Source: Jacaranda mimosifolia
Lineage: Eukaryota; Streptophyta; Magnoliopsida; Lamiales; Bignoniaceae
NCBI GenBank assembly: GCA_018894105.1
Contig: CM032121.1
Span: 3,767,007 to 3,831,006, forward strand
Length of the DNA: 64,000 nt
Reading direction: 5' to 3'
The notes under the pieces: model-generated
What the model was told of the DNA's origin: nothing
Seen by the model: the letters and a program-made list of their open reading frames with translations, nothing else
Database searches by the model: none
Part shown: piece after piece, positions 1-12,049 of the stretch
How positions within the stretch are numbered: position 1 is the stretch's first letter
Layout: the number at the start of each line of letters is the position of its first letter
Position numbers and translations under genes: made by a program

Positions 1-75
1 TGGTGATCTTAACACTATCAATAATAAATAATGTTAGTTGCATAATGGTTGCTTATTACGACTTCCATATTTTAG

Positions 76-477
76 GGAACTGCAGATGATGTTGTCGATT
101 GCTCCCATGGGAAGCAGCTTTGGGAGCTTTGCAAGGTAAAATACGAACCTGTCTGGATAAATGGAGGCGGGCATTGCAATCTTGAACTCTATCCCGACTT
201 CATTAAACATCTGAAAAAGTTTGTCCTAGCTATTGGTAAATCAAAATCAGCAGCCAATGGATCTGAATCAACATCATTAGATCCCAACAGTAAGAATAAA
301 TCTACCGAAAGCAATACCACAGACACATTTGAGTTGCAACCAGATCTTCCAGAAATTTCTAGAAACAGTTTGGATAGCCGACTTGACAAATCCAAGAAGT
401 CCAGCAAGCCTGAAAAATCTAGAATGAGTACAGATAATGTTGACAGGTTCAGGAGAAGAAAAGGCCTCATCTGGTGA
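76..477 (+). CDS. ABHD17-like alpha/beta hydrolase, last exon (5' part outside window)
   Basis: The exon opens after a TTTTAG acceptor and reads through 133 codons to TGA at 475–477. It starts GTADDVVDCSHGKQLWEL and includes the block [20 protein letters not shown], which carries the catalytic histidine of plant ABHD17-like serine hydrolases (protein depalmitoylase family, membrane-associated in animals). A Ser/Lys-rich tail ends in RFRRRKGLIW. Of the three copies in the window only this last exon is free of stops and frameshifts, so it is probably the 3' end of the functional gene. The nucleophile exon lies left of the window and cannot be checked. Function is inferred from the family. Confidence 0.8.
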   Translation, partial: GTADDVVDCSHGKQLWELCKVKYEPVWINGGGHCNLELYPDFIKHLKKFVLAIGKSKSAANGSESTSLDPNSKNKSTESNTTDTFELQPDLPEISRNSLDSRLDKSKKSSKPEKSRMSTDNVDRFRRRKGLIW

Positions 478-1837
478 TTTCTATAGGAACACATTCAACT
501 TATGCTCCCGCATTTACCTGAGAAGGTAATGTTGTTGTACAACACTTTCTGTCTTCCATGTCCTGATTATGTATAATGTTGAGCTTGTCTGTTTAGTAAA
601 TTATTTCAATTATATGTGAGCTGATCTGGAGAAAATAAGAAAAATTGAATTTGTTCTAACCTGTAAAAATTTTGTGTATCAATTTTATGTAAGCATCTCG
701 TTGTTTCAGCAGTATTCATCTCATGCCTTATTAGATTCAAGCCTCAACTGCTCTCTTGGTCGCAAGTTTTTCTGAGTTATTTTCTCAAGTTGGTTCAAGA
801 ACAAGATCTTGCCAATTGTAGGTGCTTTAATATTTCTCGCGGGTATAAACCAAGCAGCTCAATCCATGGTGATGCTGCAGCTCCTGAGTGAGGTCGGTCT
901 TCAGGAAAGTGCTATTCTTCTTCCCAAATAGTACATTTGCGATTCAAATGGTAATATCAAAATTGTAGCTAATAATGTACATTAAATAGTAATAATTATA
1001 TTTATCTTTAGAAATTTAATAATTATAAAAATTAATAATGAATTTCTCATTATCGACAATCAAATAATTTTTGAACTCACGAGGAAGAAGAAAGTATTAT
1101 GGAATTTGGAAGGTTTAGGGTGCATAGGAAACCACTGCATGGAAGGCAATTGGTGTCTAAAGCTGGAGACATATTGGAATTGTGCTTTATTTTTTATTCC
1201 GCTTTATAAATGCATGTGAAGGGCTTGTTCAAGAATCCACAGCTATAGATGAAATTATTGGGTTCATGGATAAGTGGCTCGTTTGAAGATGAAATTATTA
1301 GGTTTATGAGAAAATGTAAAGAGACTTTGTTTGAGAATCCACAGCTATAGATGAAATTATTGGGATTGAGCTTTCGGGTCGGGCGCTCAATAGGCAGTCT
1401 TACTATTAGGTAGTCGTTAAAATTTACAGTGAGATGAAACCGTTGGGATTTAGCTTTCAGGCGTTCAACATAAAATCTTATAATCATGCACTAACGTACG
1501 GAAGTTGTTATTGTTATTGTATGCTCTCGTGGGTCTGGAGGCGACGGGGGCAGAAGGGGGACGTTGCTTTTCTTTTTACTCGAGTGATGGTTGCATATGT
1601 AGTAAACTTTTTTAACAGATGACATAATGAACACCAATAATTTGAACATAAGAAAGTCTTCCATTAATACAATTTCTACGAAAAGGCCATGCCGGTTTTC
1701 TCCCTATGCTGTTGGGCAAGAATTTTCCTTTGCCATCATCAATGAATGTAGAGAGAAAAGTCTGAGTCGTCGCTCCAAGTCAAGTTCATTCTTACTACAA
1801 ACAAGGGAGTACAAACAATCTCTCTCTTCATCCAAAA
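478..1837. other. Hydrolase 3' UTR and kinase A upstream region, no gene
   Basis: No coding region is supported here. The whole stretch is similar to 15224–16417 plus 21205–21384 in unit B and to 34289–35672 in unit C, so it is part of the duplicated block. It holds two imperfect direct copies of a motif of about 33 bp (AATCCACAGCTATAGATGAA and following bases) at about 1231–1263 and 1333–1364, 102 bp apart. The same pair is seen in the other units. The last few hundred bases should contain the kinase promoter and 5' UTR. Confidence 0.6.
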
Positions 1838-4800
1838 ATGAACCCAAGACTGAATCCAACACTTCTCTCCTTAGTCCTCACAAACCTTATCTTGCTAAAA
1901 ACCCCAAGTATTGTCTGTCAAAACGAGCAGCAGTATGAAACTTGCCGCCAGCCATTTGAGTGCGGCAGCATCACGGGAATAGGCTATCCCTTCTGGGGTG
2001 GTAGCCGGCCAGCGTACTGTGGCTATCCCGGCTTCGAGCTCAACTGCCAAGGCAATGTCCTCCGGCTTAACGTCTCAACACCAACCTACCGAGTCCTTGC
2101 TATTGATAACCGGACTCAAACTCTCAGGGTCGCAAGAGACGACTTATCAGATACCATTTGTCCTAGATTTCTCTTCAACACATCCTTAGATTTCAGCATC
2201 TTCGACTATTCTTCGACTGCTAATGACCAGAACATCACTCTGTACTATGGCTGCCCTCTGAATCTGAATCCGCTTACCGCCTTTCCCAATCTGTTCCCCT
2301 GCAATGCGAATGGAACAGACAGCTCGAGTTACTACCTGACGAGGGAAGCATCCAGATCCCTTCCGGCGAATATTTCCACCACATGCAGAAGTAGTATTCT
2401 TGTTCCGGTGAATCAAACTATGGCCCAGGCCTTGGGGTCGTTTCCGACAACTACAGCATCGCTGGCAGGTCTTTTACAGTCTGCTCTTGAGAGTGGGTTT
2501 TCGATCCAGTGGTCGGCAGATGATAATAACTGCAATAACTGTGTCCGATCGGGTGGATTATGTGGGTATAATCAGAATTCGAGGTCGTTTGCTTGCTATT
2601 GCACTGATCGAGCTTATAACCTCACGTGCAATAACACTCAAAACGGTAAGTAAAACATGGATTCTTCCTCTCTCTGTTTCTTCATTCTACACACTCTCTC
2701 TCTCTCTGCAGCAAACATTTTCTCAAGAATTATAGCTAATAGCAATGATGCAATACAAACCTTTTAAATCTTCAGCAGCTCATACTCTTTGTTTCAACAA
2801 TAATTTATCGACCCACATCCATGTCTCCTCCATGGGGTTACTTTTTGTCACACCCAAAACCACATCTCTTTTTAATAATAATATTTTGAGCATGTATTTT
2901 ATTTATCTGGTATATCTAATAGTACGTTGGGATCATAGATTTTGGCAAGAAAATGGATAAATTGATACATTCATTCGAAGTATATATCTTAGTGTTTTCG
3001 TCTTTAAAATCCCCAAAGCAAAAATGTGAATTAAAAAATAGTAAAATAGAATTATTTTGAAAATCTTAATATTTTTAAAGGATATAACTTACATGTATCT
3101 TCTACACCATAATAATTAATAGTAGTTGAAACTACTTAACCATTTCATTTGGGTCCTAGTTTCAGGTACTTTTAATTTTTAATTTATCTTTTTATGTTTC
3201 CTTAATAAATTGAATATTTGTATATTTGTAGTTTATTTTATTTTTATTTTTATTTTTGTGATTGGCATAAGATCTCCTTATGTGAAATAAAAATAAAAAT
3301 AAGAATATTTTACGCATATTACTTCAAATACAACAAAAAGTATGATCCTCTATTAATTGTATATAAGTTGTTACTTTATTAATAGTATCGAATTTTAGAA
3401 ATTTAATTGAAGTACGAAAAAATATAAAATTATTAGTATTTAAAAATTAATGTGCTTAATATGATATTAGTATTGCAAATTATTATTATCCAATAATTAA
3501 TGTATTTAATGTATTTAATAGTTTATCTTTTTTGTATCCTTAAGGTTAATTAAGTTCATATAAAGTGAAGACTTATGTGGAGCTTAAAGTTGGTCTATTT
3601 CTATGGTTGCAAATTTATGATTGTTTTTAATAAATTATCTTATTCTGAATTATTTGATTTTTTGTTAAGTGCAATGATCACATAAACTTTTTTTTTTTTT
3701 TCCATCTATTTAAAATTTTGTTGCAACATATTCTTTCTTTTGCATAATTGCTTTGGAATTTTATATAATGCTTCATGTTGTTTCGTGAAGATATCTTAGT
3801 TATCTATCATTTTTTTTTGAGTTAGTACATAGTATTTCAATATTTCTTTTCAATTATTTTCACCTTTATGTAGTTCTACACTTCTTTCATCTATCAAATC
3901 AATGGTAACTTATAAGTATTTTTTTAATTCTTGGAATTTTTTGTCGTTTTAGTATATTCTAAATTATAAATTAATTCAACACATGTACAGTTTGAATTTT
4001 AAATAACTAATTAAACTTAAAAAGTGAGTGATTCTACAATAAGATTGAACAACAATTTTTATTCCAAAATTAATTTAATTTAAACTCACTCTTAAGTTAA
4101 AATATTTATTTTATAAGATGCAAAAATCTTAATTTTAAATTTTAAATTTTAAAAGTACAAAAATTCAAAAATAAAAATAAAAACAAAAGTGCGGAACCAT
4201 TCTCCTATTTTTCTCTTGTTAAGTTTCTTTTGGGCTTCACCCGAAATTTACTAATTATTATTTGTTTGCCTCAATGTTAAATTATTTCATTAATCAACAT
4301 TTTCTTTACTACCTAAAAAAAACTTATTAAGATTTGGGCTTCTAATAAATGTTTGTAGTGTTAAATTTGTTAAAACGTTAATTATTGAGTTCAAAAAATA
4401 TAAATCTTATATCCACAGAAAAATATTTTAATGTTGGACAAATAAAACCCAATAATAATAGTTAAATAACCCAAGAAGCCTAGAAGGAAAAACCCAAAAG
4501 GTTTTGATGGCAATTGGGACCCATGGGTAACCCAATAATAGATCATGATGGGTAAATTTACCCATTTTTTATTGGATACAAGATAGTCGATCCATTTTTC
4601 GTGAGGATGGGTAATGGTAACCTACGGATACCCGTAATAATTTTTTATTTTTTTAATATTTAAAAGGTAGATTAATATCCACCTTGCAACTTACATGATA
4701 TTATTAAAATATTAACTAAATAAAATTAAAAAAACAATGAATTTATTAAATTGAATAAGTATTTTAAGCATATTAATAATGTTGTAGTTTAATACTTACA

Positions 4801-6371
4801 ACTTAAAAATTCAAAATCCATCAAATTTAAAGTACGTTACATTTAAAATTTAAAATTTAAATCTCATTACATGCCAAAAAAATTTTAAATTAAAAGTTTA
4901 AATATCACTCAAGCATTGTTATCTTCGTAGAAGGAGACGCTAGATCTATGAAAATATGCACAATAAATTATTTATCACTTGACTATATAGGTGCCGCTAT
5001 TTGAGAAGGATTTTTTGTTATACACGATTTTGTATTTAGGGTATTACTCTACTGTATTAATTTGTTGTAATTTTTTTATTTGTAAAATTCAAAAAATTAA
5101 ATAAAAAATTCAAAAAATTAGAAGTTAGATTAAAAATTTTAAAAACATAAATATACATATGGGTAATCCATGAGTACCCACGTGTTGGGTCAAATAACAG
5201 CGGGTAATTTGGGTATATGTAAAATTACTTATATTTTATTAGGTTGAAAATACAAGGCCCATTAACCATAAATTTTTGGGTATCCGCGGGTACCCATGGA
5301 TATGGATATTATTTTGCCAAGTCTATAATGATGGGTAGGAGAGAAGTAAGAAGGGGTCATTTGGTTTTATTTTCATTTTCTTCATTTTTAAAATATTGAA
5401 AAGTAACCAGTGAAAATGAGTTGAAAATAAGTTTGTATTTGGATAGATTGTTAGAAAAGTAATGATTATGTTGGTTTTAATAGACTGTATGTGGAGAGAG
5501 ATAGAAATAATAGAATAGAGAAATAAGATATATGAATTATTGGATAAAATGTATAAAAAGTGATGTGTTCTATTTTTAAAATAATAGAAAATATGAAAAT
5601 AGATTTTGAAAATGAAACCAAACGGACCCTAAGTGATTCAATAAAAATGGCCTGTAAGGTTTTAATGGGTGAATTGTATTAGTTAAAGACCAACTTCGAA
5701 GAAAGCAATTTCAGCCTGCCCCTTCAAAAGAAAAATGAAAGGGAATAATATTAATTAAAGACCCAGGACAATTTACTATTCTCAAATCCATTTAGCGAAT
5801 TTTTTATGAGTTTACTTTAATTTCAGATTTGAAATGAATTTAATTAATAATGCATGCATGTAATAAATAATATATATATGTTTGATGTGTATATATTTGA
5901 TAAGTCAAAAGGCATACATAAATTTCATTTAATAATTATAATTTAATAACTATAAAACCAATTAATTTGTTAAGAATACGAAGAAGCAACGCCATGAAAG
6001 GATTACACCATTCGCATTCTTCAAGTAAATGAAATTTGTTACATGTAATTTTTAACAAATAAATTACCCCAAAAAAATATTTCAAATCAATAGCATAATA
6101 AAACAGAGAACTTTGTCAATAAATTATATAAATAAATTTCATTTAATAATTTAATTATAATTTACCACTAATGAAAATATATTAAATGCAATATTATAGA
6201 ACTAATTTAGTGAATTTTTATGAGTTTAATTTATTTTAGAATTCAAAAAAATCATTAGTAATGCATGCAAGTAATAAATAAAATATATTTTGACATATAT
6301 ACATTTAATGTATATACATTTGACAAGTCAAAAGATATAATAAAATGTGGTTTATATACATAAAATTTTAT

Positions 6372-6440
<69 letters not shown>

Positions 6441-8599
6441 TAACTATAATTTACCTCTAATATCTATATATATATTAAATATAATAGTTTTATTAGTTAG
6501 GAACATTTTTGTCTTCACATAAAAAGAAAGAAACAACTATACCCATTCATATTTTTATAGGTAGTATAGATATAGATATAGATATAGATAAATAATATTT
6601 TCAACATGTATTTTATTTATATGATATATATAATAATACGTTGGGATCATGAATTTTGGTCAGAAAAAGGATAAAATGATACACTCATGTTTGGATAAAA
6701 TGAAGTATATGTTTTTCTTAGGCAATGTTTGGATATGAATTGTGTGTGTTGAATTATATATTTTGAGAGAATAAATTTTGGGAGTGGAATTGGAGAATAT
6801 GAAATTTGTGTTGATAAATGTGAAGAATGTTTATTTATGTTTTGGGAATAATAAGAAAATTATTTTGAATTTTTTTTTTTAAGTTTATTTATGTTTTGGT
6901 AAGAGATAATTTCTCATGTAATAGTCAAATCAATGTTTTTTTGTTGAATTTTTAGAGTGAAAATAGAATTGAATAATATTTTTTATTATAAAAATAATAA
7001 CAACATATATAATATGTACATGTGATGATTGAATATGATTTTTCAATTGTTAAAAGAATAATAAAATACTACTATATGTATGTGTATGTATATAAGATTT
7101 TTGGTAATAAATTAATTGATTTGAAGGGATATTTTGAGATTAATATTGATTGTTTTAGCAAAAAAATAAACTATATACTTGATTACATTTTGCTAAAACA
7201 AAACATTTTGCCAAAACAAATTTATTTTGGCAAAATATAACCAAACATGGCCTCATTAAAATCCCCAAAGCAAAAACAGCATTAAACTTCTAGCGTGTGC
7301 CTTCAAAGGAGAGGAGAAGCATTTCCCCAGTTCTTACAATTACCTGTTTTTCTTTCAGCATCTAAAAGGGGACTTTCTGATCTGCAGAAGTATGTAATAA
7401 TAGGTAAATCCTTTACTCTTTTCAGTATGTTCAATTTTCCTACTCTTTTCAATATATCCTGTCTGTATGCAGGAGTGCCACTTGGTGTCACTGGAATAGT
7501 TAGATCATCTTTCATCATCTTCTACATCAAAAAACAATATAGACTGCACAAGCTGGACGAGGAAAGTAATCAAAACGTCGAGAAATTTCTACCCACCCAT
7601 GTATCTCTGGCTCCAAAGAGATATAGCTATAGAGAAATCAAGCAAATAACGAAATCTTTCACAGATAAGCTAGGGCAAGGAGGATATGGCATTGTGTACA
7701 AAGGAATGCTAACCGATGGCCAGCTTGTTGCGGTAAAGGTCTTAACTGAGACTTATAGCAATGGAGAAGAATTCATTAATGAAGTCGCCAGCATCAGCAG
7801 AACCTCCCATGTCAACATTGTCAATCTGTTGGGATTTTGCTATGACAGAAAGAAAAGAGCTTTAGTCTATGAATTTATGCCCAACAAATCTTTAGACAAG
7901 TTCATCAACAAGAATGAATCATTCAGTTCAGATTGCCACCTGGAGTGGGAAAAGTTGTACGAGATTGCTGTTGGAGTTGCCCGAGGTCTTGAATATCTGC
8001 ACAGAGGTTGCAACACAAGGATTGTTCATTTTGACATCAAGCCTCAGAACATTCTTCTGGACCAAGACTTTTGCCCGAAAATATCTGATTTTGGACTTGC
8101 TAAATTGTTCAAGAAGAAGCAGAGTGTAATATCAATGCTTGGGACAAGAGGAACTATTGGATACATTGCTCCTGAAGTATTTTCCAGGAACTTTGGAAGG
8201 GTTTCTCACAAATCCGATGTCTATAGCTATGGCATGATGCTTCTTGAAATGGCTGGAGCAAGAGAAAATGTTGAAATTGAGGCAATCGAATCAAGTGGAA
8301 ATTATTTTCCAGACAAAATATACGAGCATGTGGTACTAAAAAATGAAAAGTTAGATGATCTAATGACTGAAGAGGACGATGAAACAGCAAGGAAAATGAT
8401 ATTGGTAGGGCTTTGGTGCATTCAGACTGCTCCATCAGACCGGCCATCGATGACTAAGGTTGTGGAGATGTTGGAAGGAAGTCTTCAGTCTATACAGATT
8501 CCCCCAAAGCCATTCCTTTCTTCTCCTAAGTTGTCGGGCCAACTAATTTCCTCTTCATTTTCTGTAGATGTAGAGATAGAAAATTCAACTGGATGTTAG
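1838..8599 (+). CDS. LRK10L/WAK-like receptor kinase, copy A
   Basis: Three exons: 1838–2645, 7359–7403 and 7473–8599, giving 659 residues. The order is a signal peptide (1 to about 27), a GUB_WAK-type cysteine-rich ectodomain ([24 protein letters not shown]), a WAK-associated C-terminal part ([14 protein letters not shown]), a short linker exon, a membrane segment (about 286–303) and a Ser/Thr kinase. Kinase landmarks are the Gly loop [12 protein letters not shown] at 351–362, Lys373, HFD at 470–472 and DFG from Asp490. The HRD arginine is Phe, so this is a non-RD kinase, common in plant pattern-recognition receptors. The family senses wall or pathogen cues at the plasma membrane; the ligand is unknown. 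Oddities are a 4.7-kb first intron and Arg295 inside the membrane segment. All splice junctions are GT–AG and keep frame. Confidence 0.88.
4502..5325. mobile_element. hAT-like non-autonomous element, copy in kinase A intron
   Basis: The ends are inverted copies built around GGCAATTGGGACCCATGGGTAA (left) and a right end reading, in reverse, TAGACTTGGCAAAA followed by the same ACCC/GGGTA words. The interior has no open frame. It matches the element at 56099–56802 along both arms (for example TTTTTTATTGGATA and the GGGTAACCCAAT words). The left terminus has drifted and no clear target duplication is left, so the limits are approximate. Confidence 0.65.
5354..5629. mobile_element. 276-bp MITE with GGGTC…TTTGGTTT inverted ends
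   Basis: The left end GGGTCATTTGGTTTTATTTT mirrors the right end, which reads in reverse GGGTCCGTTTGGTTTCATTTT. The interior is AT-rich and non-coding. The terminal word YTTTGGTTT is typical of small plant MITEs. Its ends resemble those of the MITE at 24878–25364. It lies in the expanded first intron of kinase A and is absent from copies B and C. Confidence 0.65.
6374..6440. repeat. (AAT)n microsatellite
   Basis: This is an uninterrupted run of about 22 AAT units in the first intron of kinase A. It should be highly length-polymorphic. Copies B and C lack it. Confidence 0.95.
6721..7252. mobile_element. Tourist-like MITE in kinase A intron
   Basis: The left end GGCAATGTTTGGATAT and the reverse of the right end, GGCCATGTTTGGTTAT, form terminal inverted repeats. 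The left flank is TTA and the right flank TCA, consistent with a mutated 3-bp TWA duplication as made by PIF/Harbinger Tourist MITEs. Internal words (AATTTTGGGAGTGGAATTGG, GGAGAATATGA, TTTATGTTTTGG) recur in the elements at about 51421–51918 and, reversed, at about 44262–44472. It has no coding capacity. Confidence 0.7.
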
Positions 8600-8791
8600 C
8601 CACTGTGAAACGTGTTGACTCAATAATTATCACCTAAAAAATTGTTGAAAACATGTATTCAAATATCAGCCATACCCTTCCATTTGTTGCATAGTTAGTG
8701 ATTTAGTACTCTTGCCATATCTCAAACAGAAGAGACTTCATAGTATTCACAACATAATATATATGTTGAGTAGGTCTATAAGCTTCTGCAA

Positions 8792-11700
8792 TCAATTCTT
8801 CTTCTCTAGAAGTTCAGCCTGCAAATTGTGCATCAAGTGAATTTTATATGATGAAGGGCACTTAGATCCATCATCCATGATACAATGTAGAAGTTAGAGA
8901 AGTTATCCACTTACAATTTAAGCAGTTGATCAGAAAGAATTCAACAACATATACTCTTATCATAAACTATTATTAAAGATGGCATGAAGTGCCAAAGATA
9001 ATAAGACAAAATATAGGTTACCAGCTTGCACTTTAGATCAAGGATTGCCTGCTCTCTTTGTTTGGCGAAGAACTTCAGCGACTATTGGAGAGAAAAAAGA
9101 AGATCCAAAGGATCAGGTCCAAAATGTCAGAACAAGTACAAAAATGGCTTGAAACATATATGAAAATTAACTTACTCCAAGTCTCTGGATTTCAAGTGAC
9201 CTCGATAATGCCTCTCTTTTATTCAGCAAATTTTGTGTTGCTAATTTTGGAGGTTTAAAATTTTTTCCGTGGTGAATTATTATAGCATGCCCTTCTTTAA
9301 GTTTAACTATCGAAACCAAGATCCCACCACTTTCTGTCTCGAGACATTTTGCTGTATGCACAACCTGTGAAAACTTCTTTTGCATTGTGATCACTTTAAC
9401 AATTTCTTTGTGTTAACAGTGTTGATGCATTCCTTCTATTACCCCATCATAAATTCCACGCCTTCCTGAAGTCATATTGCAAAATACAATTAATACATAG
9501 ACGATGAGATGCATATTAATTAAATAAACAATTATAGTCCAAAACAAAGATACTTACTAAATAAACAACATAACCAAGGAAGGCTTTTCTTTTTTGTGTT
9601 TTTTTTTATTTTTTACCAAGAACCAAGCTGCTATCAGTCTTCAATCCCATCTCCTGCAGGCATTCTCTCTCTTCTTCAGAGATAATTTCCAGGTCCGGAT
9701 CTTTCTCAAAAAATCTCGCTGCATTCTTTAGTTTCTCTAACATTTTAGCTGATTTCTCGATCTTCTTCTTAAGCTGCAAAGTAACAGCTATTGGATATCC
9801 CATTTCTAGTAGCCAAAATACAAAGTGCGACAAGAATTAAAATCTTAAAAGAAGAAGTTTTCGCTCTTCATCTCTGAGTTCCTTTTCCAGCCTTACCTGT
9901 TCTGCTTCCAGTTGAACTTCAACCTCGGTTTTCTCTTTCTTCAGGTTGCTGCTTTCTGAGTGAAACTATGGAATTCTGATAAAGTACCCACAGTGCCAGA
10001 GTTAATTAAATGTTCATCAGTGACAGAAAATGTTTCACTTGCTTTTAGTCTTGCAGCCTCTTCCTAAGTTGGCATCTTGTGAGCTCAACTTCTTGTCCTG
10101 CCACTACTTTTGCAACTTCAGAGGAAACAAAGTCCTTGGCTCTATAGAGAATTACCAAGTACTTGTTACGAAGCAAAAGAACTCCCCCTGTAGGGCTCTG
10201 CATGAGGAAATATTATGATTATAGATATATGCCCATAAAATTGCTTGTGGAAAAGTAATTATGATGTATAATGTGGCCATCTCAACTAATGGCCATGTTT
10301 GCTTCAACACCTCCCATCAAGCAAGGACTTGGGAACCTTATGGACAGGAATAGATTGCTTTATTTCAATTCTCAGTTTACTATTGTATGAACTCATTGAC
10401 AGGGGAAGCCAAAACCAATGTGATCAGTCTAACCTATGTACAGCCCTAATGAAGTTATCTCACAATAACAATTTTGGCAGCAAGTTACCCTTCAAATCAA
10501 ATAAAGTATGTGTTCCTGCATGTAGGATATTGAAAAGGCAAAAAGGGACCTATATATATTATCATGCCATTCTTGTATTTCAAGTGACCAGGGCTAACTC
10601 TAACAGAGAGCTCAGAGTCCTCTTGTTTTTAATAGGTGGACCTTTAGGTGATGGTAATTTATTCTGCTTCAAGATATTTACAATTTCATTCTATTTCCTT
10701 CAGAAGAAATCCTTGAATAAAGAAAGCATATTATTCAGTTATATGCATAACACAAAAACATTCTCTTAAGTGATGCTTAAGGCTAATCTATTATCATATG
10801 CTGCACTCGAGCACACATCTGCTTTACCATAACAAGACCTGGCCAAAAATTTTGGCACATCTTGTCGATGAACGTGAAGCACCTCGTTGATCACATATAT
10901 TTTTGTGTTTTTGCATATAACTGAATAATATGCGGTGTCATCCAACGCATGAGATGTCCATCAATTGCACAGAAAAGCAAAAGATTTCATTTTCATTGAG
11001 TAAATAATTTTTAAATTTCCCAAAGTAAACTATTTGAGTGCCTAACCTACAGTTAAGACCCAATCAAAGAACGAGCCAATTATCAAAGAAACAGTACTGT
11101 AATATTGCACACTTGGCCCAGCCAGAAGGCAATCACACACAACTTCGCAACTGTAAGAAACTTTCTTGCAGGAAAATATACTTCACAGGGCTCATAACAT
11201 CAAGAATTTGAACCTTATAAATGCTACAATCACAAATATAGAAAATAACATGAGGTTTAATTCAGACTTGCCTTGAGCTCATATTGCATTTGCTCATTTT
11301 CTGTGTTTGGAGAACCCCACCACTTCAAAGCAATCTTTGCCATATGGCATTTTTCCCACAATTTTATGATGGCTGCAGCAAATCCTTGCAGTTTCCTGTT
11401 AAACTCAAACAAAGTTCAGTCAGAAATATAGACACAACCATTTACAAATGCAAAATGTAACCAGTAATCCATGCTAGAATGAGCAACCAAATGTGTCAGA
11501 CTGAAAAATAGAACTTTATCGCACTGCAAATGAAACCTTAAATCCCGACTACTAATGATTCAATCCGAAATGACGTTTCACACCAACAGAAGAAAGAAAT
11601 ACCAAGAACAAAATGAGTCGGTAAAGGGCCAGCAAGCTTCCTCAAATACGTAAGCTCTGCATCTCTCAGCATTGATCTAGTAAAAGGAGGGCAAATCCTA

Positions 11701-12025
11701 AAATGTGTCTTGAATCCAGGAACAACTTCTGGAAGCAAGTCTGCGTCAACCGGCAAAGGCTTTTGCATCTACCAATCAAACCTATCAGTTTCTCTTTCAA
11801 ATAGAGATGCCACGTGTAAACTTTCCCGTTAACCATCTTGTCCGTGAATCATTTCGTCTAAACTACTTACATCAGAACTTGCTCGGCATCAATTCTGGTA
11901 TTTTGGTAATTTACGGTGGACGAAGAATTTCTCTTCTCGCCAGTAGAGTTACAAGGTATATTCCAGAAATGTTTTGAGCTTGACTGATAATTGCAACCTC
12001 TCTAAACAGCAAGAAAGTCTTTATT
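8792..12025 (-). pseudogene. CRM-domain gene fragment A (3' part only)
   Basis: This is a minus-strand remnant matching exons 8 to 2 of the intact gene at 38318–43101. Exon 1 (transit peptide and start of the first CRM domain) is missing and similarity stops at about 12025 within exon 2. Disabling changes include TAA at 9413–9415 in the exon 6 match, a 1-bp deletion in the exon 4 match near 9964, loss of the exon 3 acceptor region near 11400, and a 27-bp deletion in the exon 2 match near 11770. The unusual GC donor of intron 3 is still present. Its 3' end faces kinase A, with 192 bp between the stop codons. Confidence 0.88.
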
Positions 12026-12049
12026 AATTTAAGCATGCATGAAGTTTTG

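Larger units (their letters stand above)
2646..7358 (+). other. Expanded first intron of kinase A
   Basis: The intron is about 4.7 kb, against about 437 bp in copy B and 450 bp in copy C. An intron segment (about 2875–3030) reappears at about 6591–6713 and continues at about 7253–7285, so direct repeats of roughly 155 bp flank about 3.6 kb of extra sequence. The extra part holds a hAT-like element, a 276-bp MITE, a diverged tandem duplication (about 5795–5960 against 6203–6380), an (AAT)n run at about 6374–6440 and a GATATA run at about 6557–6592. The Tourist-like MITE at 6721–7252 interrupts the right-hand copy of the direct repeat. Confidence 0.8.
1..12025 (+). repeat. Unit A of a triplicated three-gene block
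   Basis: Unit A carries the last exon of the ABHD17-like gene (76–477, +), kinase A (1838–8599, +) and a 3'-terminal CRM gene remnant (8792–12025, −). The same order and orientation recur in units B and C, and exons, introns and spacers are all recognisably alike by eye. The left limit lies outside the window. The right limit is where similarity to the intact CRM gene of unit C stops, inside its second exon, and sequence resembling the region upstream of the unit C hydrolase begins. Confidence 0.9.

Noticed and set aside
189..494. Open frame of 101 codons on the minus strand (also at 34015–34281 and 14935–15153)
   Set aside because: It is antisense to the real last exon of the hydrolase and recurs only because that exon is triplicated.
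1627..1938. Plus-strand frame overlapping the start of kinase A
   Set aside because: It is out of frame with the kinase. The matching region in C has a different frame, and signal peptide and ectodomain begin at the ATG at 1838.
10299..10769. Plus-strand open frame of 156 codons, with a relative at 39903–40316
   Set aside because: It lies in intron 3 of the CRM gene copies. The similarity between the two comes from the duplication, the frames differ at both ends, and no domain is recognisable.
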